Source: Azospirillum sp. TSH100
GTDB taxonomy: Bacteria > Pseudomonadota > Alphaproteobacteria > Azospirillales > Azospirillaceae
Direction of reading: 5' to 3'
Assembly: GCF_004923295.1 (NCBI RefSeq)
Contig: NZ_CP039636.1
Coordinates: 284,001 to 348,000 of the forward strand
Length of the DNA stretch: 64,000 nt
Of this stretch, positions 58,048 through 64,000 are shown one piece after another. How positions within the stretch are numbered: the stretch's first letter is position 1; each line of letters starts with the position of its first letter. The notes under the pieces were generated by a model. It saw only the letters and a list, made by a program, of their open reading frames with translations, was not told the origin of the DNA and searched no databases. Both the position numbers and the translations under genes were made by a program.

Positions 58048-59388
58048 TCAGCGGCCGTCCCAGGCCGGCATCGGGTAGACGACCGGCTTGGTCGCGACGT
58101 CGAACGGCCACACCGTCACATACTGGCCGCCCTGCACCTGGACGATGATGCCCTGGCCCAATTCGTTCTGGCCGTTGGCGTCGAACTTGACGCCCTTCCA
58201 CGGCATGATGAGGCCGCTGGCCGGGATGTCGGTCTTCTGGAGCGCCTCGCGGATGGCGTCCGGCTTGGTCGAACCGGCGCGGTCCAGCGCGTCGGCAAGC
58301 ACTGCGATGCCGGTGAAGGCGCGGGCAGAGTTGCCGTTGAAGTTCACGCCGGCGCGCTGCCGCATCAGGTCGTTGACCTGTTTGATCAGCGGGTTGCGTT
58401 CGGCCTGATCGAGCGCCCAGACCTCGCGGCTGATGACGAACTCGCCATCCTTGCCCATGGTCTTCAGGAACTCGCTGTCGTTGAAGCCGGCGTCGTTGGC
58501 CAGCAGCATCTTCGGCGAGAAGCCCAGTTCCTTGTAGGTCTTCATCGACAGGATGGCGTCGCCGAGATAGCTCGACTGCATGATGACCGCCGGGGCGGCG
58601 GCCTTGATGCGCTGCACCTCCGACGTCATCTGGGTGGTCTTGGCCGGGTAGAGGATCTTCTCGGCGATGGTGAACTTCTGCTCCTCCGCCAGCTTCACCT
58701 GCAGCTTGGTCGTCTCGTTGCCCCACAGCGTGTTCTCGTTGAACAGCGCGATGCTGCGCAGCTTGTCGCCGGTCTTCTTCTCCATGTCGCCGAGGAAGGT
58801 GAAGAAGTTGCCGACAAACAGGTCGTCATGCGGCGTGGTGCGGAAGAACCATTTGAACTTGCGCTGGGTCAGCGAGGCGGAGGAGGACTCGCCGTTGAGG
58901 AATGGCACGCCGTAGCGTTCGGCGACCTGGCTGGCGGTGGCGGTGACGTTGGAGAAATAGGCGCCGGTCAGCGCCACGACCTTCTCGCTGGTGATCAGCC
59001 GCTCCGCCTCGGTGGCGCCGACCTGCGGGTTGCCCTGGTGATCGCCGAAGATCAGCTTGATCTTGGCCCCCTTCAGGTTCGGCAGGCCGATGCCGGCGAC
59101 CAGACCGGGCGGGGCGGGGATTTCCTTGTTGACGATGGCGGCGGCCAGTTCGGCGGCGGCCTTCAGTTCAACGCCGGTGGAGGCGGCGGCACCGGTCAGC
59201 GGATAGATCACGCCGATGCGGATTTCATCCTCGGCATGGGCCGGGGCGGCGCCGAAGCCGATGCCGGTCAGCGCGGTCGTGGTCAGCAGGGCCGCCGCGG
59301 CAAGCATGCGCTTGATCGTCTGGCGCCGGGTGGAAGCGTTGCCTTTGGGCGTGCGGGTGGGTTCGGTGATCGCTGCCGCGAACCGCAT
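58048..59388 (-). CDS. livK: Branched-chain-type periplasmic binding protein LivK-like
   Basis: HAAT-family periplasmic binding protein (Peripla_BP_6), 446 residues. The long N-terminus carries a Tat-like TRRQTIKRM and a hydrophobic stretch before APAHA (cleavage near residue 52). The mature start EIRIGVIYPLTGAAASTG is diagnostic. It would capture the transported substrate; context suggests pyroglutamate or related compounds rather than leucine, but this is inference. The ATG at 59388 has GAGGAG 8 bases upstream; the frame to 59577 covers the promoter. Confidence 0.92.
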   Translation of the reverse strand: MRFAAAITEPTRTPKGNASTRRQTIKRMLAAAALLTTTALTGIGFGAAPAHAEDEIRIGVIYPLTGAAASTGVELKAAAELAAAIVNKEIPAPPGLVAGIGLPNLKGAKIKLIFGDHQGNPQVGATEAERLITSEKVVALTGAYFSNVTATASQVAERYGVPFLNGESSSASLTQRKFKWFFRTTPHDDLFVGNFFTFLGDMEKKTGDKLRSIALFNENTLWGNETTKLQVKLAEEQKFTIAEKILYPAKTTQMTSEVQRIKAAAPAVIMQSSYLGDAILSMKTYKELGFSPKMLLANDAGFNDSEFLKTMGKDGEFVISREVWALDQAERNPLIKQVNDLMRQRAGVNFNGNSARAFTGIAVLADALDRAGSTKPDAIREALQKTDIPASGLIMPWKGVKFDANGQNELGQGIIVQVQGGQYVTVWPFDVATKPVVYPMPAWDGR

Positions 59389-59469
59389 CGTGAAATCTCC
59401 TCTGTTCAGTGCCTTGGTGGCTTGCAGCGCGGGCCTTTGCGGCTGTTTGGTTGCGCTTCTGACAGGATG

Positions 59470-59498
59470 ATGACACGAACAGTCTTGGGTCCGTCCAA
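59470..59498 (-). promoter_or_regulatory. livK promoter
   Basis: On the minus strand TTGGAC (59493-59498) and TGTCAT (59470-59475) are separated by exactly 17 bases. Transcription would start near 59463, about 75 bases before livK. The LysR-type operator centre (59528) would then be at about -65, the standard activator recognition position. Confidence 0.6.
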
Positions 59499-59514
59499 TC
59501 GTATGTTTTGATCT

Positions 59515-59541
59515 CGATTGATAAGCAACGGCGATCAATCG
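59515..59541. promoter_or_regulatory. LysR-type operator (T-N11-A) upstream of livK
   Basis: CGATTGAT (59515-59522) and ATCAATCG (59534-59541) form a perfect 8-bp inverted repeat with an 11-bp spacer, giving an exact T-N11-A. It lies between the LysR gene (stop at 59574) and livK, and about 65 bp upstream of the predicted start site. It is the probable binding site of the adjacent LysR protein. Confidence 0.72.
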
Positions 59542-59573
59542 CCCGCCGACCGTCTGTGCTTGCTCTGCCGCGG

Positions 59574-60494
59574 TCATTCCACCATCTGGGGCGCCTCGTT
59601 GCCTGTCGTCGCCTCGTATTCGGCGGCCACGGCGGCGGCCAGATCCGCGACGACCGACGCCATATGGTTCTCCGCGGTGGCGGAATGGGCGGCACAGAAG
59701 GTCATGCCGGGCAGCGGCGCCTGCGACCGGATCAGCCGCAGCCGCCCCTCGGCCAGTTCCCGCTGGACGATCACCGTCGGGATCACGCTGACGCCGACCG
59801 CATCCACCGCCATGCGGACGACGCTGGCGAGCGAGCTGTTGCCGAACATCCGCACCGGCAGGCCGACGGAGGAGAACATCTCGCGGATCACGCCGTAGGG
59901 CTGGGTGGTGCGGGAGAAGGTGATGATCGGCCAGGCCGCCAGATCGCTCAGCGACACCGGTTCTTCCGGCAGGCGCAGAGCCGGGCTGGCCACCCAGCCC
60001 AGCGGATAGCTGCCGACCGGGATCGCCCTGAAGCGCACGTCGGTGTAGGAGGCAAGCATCACCGCCACGTCCAGCTCGTGCCGGGCGAGCGCATCGCGCA
60101 GGCTGGGCGAGGTCTCGACCTCGATCTCAAGCGACACGGCGGGGTACAAGGCGTTCAACCGTTCGATCAACTGGCTGAGCCAGGTGTGGACGACCGTCTC
60201 CGCCACGCCCAGCCGGATGACGCCGCGAATGGCGCTGCGGTCGGCCACCGCGGTCAGCAGCTCCGACCTGAGCGCCATCATCTTCTCGGCATAGGTCAGC
60301 AGGACCATCGCCTGCGGCGTCGGCGCCACCCGGCGGCCGACCCGCTCGAACAGCACCACGCCCAGCTCGTCCTGAAGCTGGGCGATGCGGGCGGAGACGG
60401 CGGGCTGGGTGGTGTTCAGCCGCTCGGCCGCCCGGCGGAACCCGCCCAGCCGCATCGTCCAGATGAAGGTCTCCAGCGACTTCAGGTCCAGCAT
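59574..60494 (-). CDS. LysR-family regulator of the liv-pxp block
   Basis: LysR-type regulator, 306 residues. The N-terminal HTH (MLDLKSLETFIWTMRLGG and RRAAERLNTTQPAVSARIAQLQ) is followed by an effector domain with FRAIPVGSYPLGWVASPAL. Unlike most LysR genes it is codirectional with, and upstream of, the genes it probably controls; a perfect T-N11-A site lies between it and livK. The ATG at 60494 begins the frame with GGGGATGAGTGAAGC before it. The effector may be pyroglutamate or a relative. Confidence 0.9.
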   Translation of the reverse strand: MLDLKSLETFIWTMRLGGFRRAAERLNTTQPAVSARIAQLQDELGVVLFERVGRRVAPTPQAMVLLTYAEKMMALRSELLTAVADRSAIRGVIRLGVAETVVHTWLSQLIERLNALYPAVSLEIEVETSPSLRDALARHELDVAVMLASYTDVRFRAIPVGSYPLGWVASPALRLPEEPVSLSDLAAWPIITFSRTTQPYGVIREMFSSVGLPVRMFGNSSLASVVRMAVDAVGVSVIPTVIVQRELAEGRLRLIRSQAPLPGMTFCAAHSATAENHMASVVADLAAAVAAEYEATTGNEAPQMVE

Positions 60495-60549
60495 GCTTCA
60501 CTCATCCCCGTTCCGGATCATCGCACGCCGCACCACCGTCGCCGGTCGA

Positions 60550-61119
60550 TCAGTCCCGGCCGTCCAGCGTCGCCAGTTCGGTCTCGATCACCGACAGCCG
60601 CTCGCGCAGCCGATCACGTTCCGCCTCCAGCGCCTCGCGGCGGCTGACATGGTCGATGGCGCGGTTGCGCAGGTCGCGCTTGAAGCGGACGATCTCCGGC
60701 CGGGTGACGTCGGGCCGGATCAGGTTGCGCTGGTCGGCCAACCGCAGCTGTTCGCTGTTGAGCGTGGCCAGCTGGTAGACGGTGGCATAGCTCGGCGGCA
60801 GTTTCGCCCCTGGCAGGCGGCCGCTGTCCACCGCCTCCGCCACCATGCGCAGCTGGTAGGCGACCTGATAGCCGAACGGCAGTTCATTCTCGACCATCGC
60901 CTGGAACTCGCCATGCGGCAGGCGCGCCCGCGCCTGGACCAGATAGCGGCCGATCAGCAGGAACTTCTCCTGCGCGCTGCGCCAGAGGGTCGAGATTTCC
61001 TGGACGAACTCCTCGCGCCGGACGAGGTCGACCGTCGCTTCCGACATGCGCTCGATCCGCTCGTCCACCGCGATGTGGCGGCGGGCCTGGGCCTTGGAAA
61101 CCTGTTTGAACCCGCTCAT
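60550..61119 (-). CDS. DUF3102-like partner protein downstream of ParA
   Basis: Protein of 189 residues, not a recognised ParB. Residues 40-100 (SAQEKFLLIGRYLVQARARLPHGEFQAMVE, split in two) resemble DUF3102, a plasmid- and phage-associated domain. The C-terminal third (150-189) is a charged coiled coil. The start overlaps the parA stop as ATGA, so it is probably the DNA-binding or adaptor partner of ParA in plasmid partition, taking ParB's place. This role is inferred from position. Confidence 0.68.
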   Translation of the reverse strand: MSGFKQVSKAQARRHIAVDERIERMSEATVDLVRREEFVQEISTLWRSAQEKFLLIGRYLVQARARLPHGEFQAMVENELPFGYQVAYQLRMVAEAVDSGRLPGAKLPPSYATVYQLATLNSEQLRLADQRNLIRPDVTRPEIVRFKRDLRNRAIDHVSRREALEAERDRLRERLSVIETELATLDGRD

Positions 61120-61778
61120 TGCGCCAGCTCCAGTTCATGGCGGACGAAGGCCCAGACGCCGGCGACATGCTCCGCGCCCTTGCCGCCTTTCAGCTCCAGC
61201 AGGCCGAGACCACGGCCGGCGGTGAACTGGATGTCCTCGTAATCCGGCACCTCGACCGGGCAGATCCGGCCGTCGCCCAGCAGCTTGCGTTGCGCCTCGG
61301 TGAAGCCGCGGGTGCGCGGCTTGACGCGGTTCATCACGAAAGCGGCATTCTTGCCATAGCGGCGGACGAAGCGCATCCAGGGCCGGACGGAATCGAGGTC
61401 GTCGTCGCTCTGCCCGGTCGGCACCACGATCAGGTCGGACGACAGCGCCAGCAGCTTGAATTCCTCCGGATGGTCCTCGATCGACGGCGGCGTGTCGATC
61501 ACCAGCAGGTCGAAGCCCGCGATGCCGTCCAGGGCAGCGCGGATGTCGACCGGCGTCATGCCGGCCTCGAAATGGGTGATGGTGGCCATGCCGTCCGGCC
61601 GCTTGGCGAACCATTTGGTCAGGCTGCGCTGCGGATCGAGGTCCAGCGTCGCCACCGTGCAGCCGTCCAGCGCAGCCGCCACCGCGATGTTGCGGCTGAG
61701 GGTCGTCTTGCCGATCCCGCCCTTCGGGCCATTGACCAGCAAGCGCTTCACCGGCCCGTGTCCCGTGTCGTTGCCCAT
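61116..61778 (-). CDS. parA: ParA-family partition ATPase
   Basis: Small ParA/Soj-type ATPase, 220 residues, without an N-terminal HTH. The deviant Walker A KGGIGKTT is at 19-26, DLDPQRSLTKW follows, and FDLLVIDTPPSIEDHPE carries Walker A'/B. It partitions the replicon by nucleoid-bound gradients. The ATG at 61778 has AAGGGG 8 bases upstream; an in-frame ATG at 61799 is less likely. A perfect 16-bp palindrome about 65-80 bp upstream may be its operator. It is in the rep-hyp-parA-DUF3102 gene row. Confidence 0.93.
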   Translation of the reverse strand: MGNDTGHGPVKRLLVNGPKGGIGKTTLSRNIAVAAALDGCTVATLDLDPQRSLTKWFAKRPDGMATITHFEAGMTPVDIRAALDGIAGFDLLVIDTPPSIEDHPEEFKLLALSSDLIVVPTGQSDDDLDSVRPWMRFVRRYGKNAAFVMNRVKPRTRGFTEAQRKLLGDGRICPVEVPDYEDIQFTAGRGLGLLELKGGKGAEHVAGVWAFVRHELELAQ

Positions 61779-61842
61779 TGCAGTGCCCCTTATCGCCATC
61801 GGCTGTGCGCCCCTTTTACCAAAGGGCGGCCGTGACGCAAAT

Positions 61843-61858
61843 CTAAGACATGTCTTAG
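61843..61858. promoter_or_regulatory. Palindromic operator upstream of parA
   Basis: CTAAGACATGTCTTAG is a perfect 16-bp palindrome in the 148-bp gap before parA. A second, half copy CTAAGACA lies at 61906-61913. Autoregulation of parA, or a centromere-type binding site for the ParA partner, is likely; which one cannot be decided from sequence. Confidence 0.6.
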
Positions 61859-61926
61859 CTTCGCCGTGCCCGGACAGGGTGTCGTCCCCGCCACAGACCA
61901 GCTCCCTAAGACAGAAATCATCCCCA

Positions 61927-62568
61927 TCATCGCATACGGCGCATCGCCGACGCCAGCATCGGCCGCACAGCACCGGCTCCACCGCCAGTTTCCCCAACCC
62001 GCTCACCGGCCATCGCGATCGCGCGCAACTGGTCGGCGAGTGCGCGTTCGACGGCGCAGGCCTCTTCGCACAGGCTGCGGATCTCGGCGATGCTCGGCCG
62101 CCATTTGCGGGTGCGGCGCCAGCGCCGCGCCGCCTGATCGATGGCCCAGGCCGGAAACTCTCCCAGATCGTCGGCCCAGTCCATCGCGAGCAATTGCTCC
62201 ACCTCCGGCGTCGTTGCCTTCGCCGGGAAATGGCTGAGCAGAGCCAGCACCCGACCGAGCAGATGGTTTGCCGGTGCCGGCGCCAGGATACTGTCGTCGA
62301 TTTCCGCGAGAGCCTTCCTGGCCAATGCGGCATGGCGCGGCGTCACGCCGTCCGGCGGCGTCCAGTCCTCCACCACGTCGGCGAAGCCATCTTCGGTGAA
62401 CCGGCTGTGACGGCCCACATGCCCACGGTCGAGCAGACATCGCAACGGCTCCGGCAACGCCTCGCGCAGCATCCGGCTGCGCAAGGCCGGCGTCATTGCC
62501 GGATCGAAGGGCAGCGGCAGGCTGGGCGGCGCAGCCGGCGATGCGGGAAACGGATGGAGATTGCTCAT
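61927..62568 (-). CDS. Hypothetical protein between rep and parA
   Basis: Protein of 213 residues with no family recognised with confidence. The middle (about 95-185; LSHFPAKATTPEVEQLLAMDW, then EFPAWAIDQAARRWRRTRKWRPSIAEIRSLC) resembles small phage and plasmid proteins near replication genes, some described as helicase-loader-like. The N-terminal 25 residues are Pro-rich. The start overlaps the rep stop as ATGA, so it is coupled to rep and likely helps replication or its control. Confidence 0.6.
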   Translation of the reverse strand: MSNLHPFPASPAAPPSLPLPFDPAMTPALRSRMLREALPEPLRCLLDRGHVGRHSRFTEDGFADVVEDWTPPDGVTPRHAALARKALAEIDDSILAPAPANHLLGRVLALLSHFPAKATTPEVEQLLAMDWADDLGEFPAWAIDQAARRWRRTRKWRPSIAEIRSLCEEACAVERALADQLRAIAMAGERVGETGGGAGAVRPMLASAMRRMR

Positions 62569-63446
62569 GCGACTCCCCAGGGATTGGCGGATGCGTTGGA
62601 GGGCGTGCCGTTCAGGCGCGCGGCGACGCTGGCCCAGGCCGAGAGGCGTTGTTCGGCAGCCATCGTCGCCTCGGACGATGTTGAACGGCGCCCTGCCCGG
62701 CTCTTCGCTTCACGGACTGCTGCCGCGGGCTGTGGCGCCATACGCCCGGCGTCCTGCAACAGCCAGGATCGCCATGCGGCAGCCGGATCGCGATACCGAT
62801 AGCCATGGGCGCGGCATTGCTGGACGAAGCGTTCAGCATGGGCATCGACATCGACGGCCGGGAAGCGCCCGGCCGCCCAGTGCCGGTCGGCCGGGGCCGG
62901 CAACCAGTCCTGCGGAACCTGTTCAGCGGCACCGACAATCTTCCGGTTGGCACTTCCTTGATCAGCGATCCCGTCATGTGCGCGTCGGTGGAGCGTGTCA
63001 GGAATCTGTTCTGATTCAGGCTGTTCGTGACTCGCTGCTGAACAGGGGGAGTCCATTGCTGAATCAGCGGGGTTGTCCATCCCCGCACCCTCGCCGGCCC
63101 GGTCGGCCACCCTGTCGTCGGCCAGCAGAACCAGCCGGTACCGGCAGCTCAGACGTCCGCCATTGGCCGAGCGGCGGTGTTCGATGCCAACCAGTCCAAG
63201 CGCTTCCAGCCTGCCGAGGATCCGGTTGACGGTCGGCCGGCTGCGCTTCAGCTTTTCCGCCAGTGTCGCCTGCGACGGCCAGCACACCCCCGCCTCGTCG
63301 GCGTAGGTGCTGAGCGCCGCCAGCACGGCAAGGCCGTCGGCGTCGAGGTCGGGATGGTCGAGCCACCAGGCCGGGATCCGGCCCCAGCGGTTCTGTCCGG
63401 TGCGGCTTTGGCCGGTGCGGTTGGGGTTCGTGCTGTTCTCAATCAT
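62565..63446 (-). CDS. Probable replication initiator (Rep) with winged helix
   Basis: Protein of 293 residues with an N-terminal HTH_36-type winged helix (about 38-108; CWPSQATLAEKLKRSRPTVNRILGRL split at 55-80). A variable linker (115-190) and a C-terminal domain (about 200-293) follow. It lies directly beside the iteron array and upstream of parA, so it is the best candidate initiator, though it is not a RepC, RepA_N or Rep_3 protein I can name. The ATG at 63446 has GGAGGAG 11 bases upstream. That ribosome site lies inside a 10-codon frame (63439-63471) that overlaps the start and might regulate it. Confidence 0.7.
   Translation of the reverse strand: MIENSTNPNRTGQSRTGQNRWGRIPAWWLDHPDLDADGLAVLAALSTYADEAGVCWPSQATLAEKLKRSRPTVNRILGRLEALGLVGIEHRRSANGGRLSCRYRLVLLADDRVADRAGEGAGMDNPADSAMDSPCSAASHEQPESEQIPDTLHRRAHDGIADQGSANRKIVGAAEQVPQDWLPAPADRHWAAGRFPAVDVDAHAERFVQQCRAHGYRYRDPAAAWRSWLLQDAGRMAPQPAAAVREAKSRAGRRSTSSEATMAAEQRLSAWASVAARLNGTPSNASANPWGVA
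63011..63067. repeat. Nested inverted repeats inside rep
   Basis: CTGATTCAG (63011-63019) pairs with CTGAATCAG (63059-63067), and inside them CTGTTC (63021-63026) pairs with GAACAG (63040-63045). They fall in the part of rep encoding the variable linker. The arrangement could form a cruciform or RNA stem; it may also be chance in a low-constraint region. Confidence 0.45.
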
Positions 63447-63545
63447 CTGTGGCGATACTCCTCCGCGCCATGAGCGCAAGATTGGCCGCATGGCTGGCCG
63501 TCTCTATTGGCTGGGAGGATTCGGAGCGGTGGGCGGCAGAGTCGA

Positions 63546-64000
63546 ATCGCGGGCAGCAACTCCATGGCCGACCCATGGAGCAGAAACCCGCGTATGGTCA
63601 GCGACAGCCCGCGACCGTAAAGCCCCTGCCCGCGACCATGGAGCATTAGCCCGCGATGTCCGGCCGAATCGGAATCCTGGTGCCTTTGATCGCGGATATG
63701 GAGCTTTTGCCCGCGATTGGCCTGCCGTTGCTCGCCGCGATCCTGGAGCAACAGCCCGCGATTGTCCGCTGACAGCGGCGGTCGCGAGCAATCCGGCCAT
63801 TCATCCATCCGCTCCCGACGGCCATGGAGCCGCAGCCCGCGGTTCGGCTTCTGATGCCGGATGGCTGGCTGCGGCCGATTCTCCCCGATTCTTCAAGGAG
63901 TCGCGGCTGCGGGCCCTGTCAGACGAGGCTCGATGCGCCAATCGCGGGCTATCGCTCCATGATCGCGGGCCGTTGCTCCATCATCGCGGGGCGGAGCGCC
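63546..64000. repeat. Iteron array: replication origin
   Basis: About a dozen copies of a 20-bp repeat, consensus ATGGAGCNNNNGCCCGCGAT. Plus orientation: 63575-63594, 63596-63615, 63617-63636 and 63638-63657 (exact 21-bp period; the middle two are degenerate in the first half), then 63698-63717, 63722-63741 (degenerate), 63743-63762 and 63824-63843. Minus orientation: 63546-63565, 63941-63960, 63962-63981 and a copy from 63983 cut by the window edge. The conserved core is GCCCGCGA. The array lies 100 bp upstream of rep and should be its binding site. No DnaA box was identified. The array continues beyond the window. Confidence 0.85.

Noticed and set aside
61843-61858. parS centromere of the chromosomal ParB type
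   Set aside because: The palindrome does not match the TGTTNCACGTGAAACA pattern and no ParB is encoded here.
60550-63446. repABC-type partition/replication operon
   Set aside because: Only a ParA ATPase is recognisable; no RepB/ParB or RepC was found and the gene order differs.
63546-64000. Possible CRISPR array
   Set aside because: The repeats are only 20 bp, separated mainly by a single base, partly degenerate and in both orientations. They lie beside rep and parA, which fits iterons, and no cas genes are present.

Overview
The window is GC-rich, densely coded bacterial DNA. Gene content points to a plant- or soil-associated alphaproteobacterium, most like Azospirillum or a close Rhodospirillales relative. 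This is an inference from family content: a FlaF-type flagellar regulator, a bcsN/bcsK-style cellulose operon, HisKA_2 kinases, a fused indolepyruvate:ferredoxin oxidoreductase and many LysR regulators. No rRNA, tRNA, insertion sequence, prophage or CRISPR array was seen. The right end carries an iteron-type replication origin with a rep/par module. Core-type genes (clpB, nadE, lptF) lie on the same DNA, so the replicon looks like a chromid or megaplasmid.

Left part (1-16 kb): truncated clpB with a heat-shock-like promoter; a Tat-exported beta-carbonic anhydrase; a two-winged-helix regulator; a LysR regulator; a CPA1 cation/proton antiporter fused to a cyclic-nucleotide-binding domain; an EamA exporter; an MBL-fold protein with a degenerate metal motif plus a DsbA-like oxidoreductase, divergent from another LysR gene; then a GMC oxidoreductase and a fused indolepyruvate:ferredoxin oxidoreductase that share an upstream near-palindrome.

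Middle (15.7-48 kb): a cellulose operon on the minus strand, bcsA-bcsB-bcsZ-TPR(bcsK-like)-bcsN, with stop/start overlaps throughout; an AEC transporter/OsmC/nitroreductase operon; a signalling cluster of CheB-CheR-PAS fusion, hybrid kinase, CHASE3/HisKA_2 kinase and single-domain response regulator; nadE; a two-wHTH regulator followed by a dihaem cytochrome c and a lipocalin-like protein; an envelope/flagellar group (lptF, a GT9 glycosyltransferase, flaF, and a divergent TPR-GT41 glycosyltransferase); a PQQ-type sorbosone dehydrogenase lipoprotein; a cysteine desulfurase; and a porin-like protein.

Right part (48.4-60.5 kb): a minus-strand catabolic block. It begins with a LysR gene and a livK gene whose promoter has a textbook T-N11-A operator. 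It continues through livHMGF, a DUF1445 protein, a solute-binding protein, 5-oxoprolinase subunits B and C, a chemoreceptor and 5-oxoprolinase subunit A. This suggests one unit for sensing, swimming to, importing and hydrolysing pyroglutamate or related compounds.

Extreme right (60.5-64 kb): rep, a hypothetical gene, parA and a DUF3102-like gene, all minus strand. Upstream of rep are about a dozen 20-bp iterons, mostly at 21-bp spacing and in opposed orientation blocks. A perfect 16-bp palindrome lies in front of parA.
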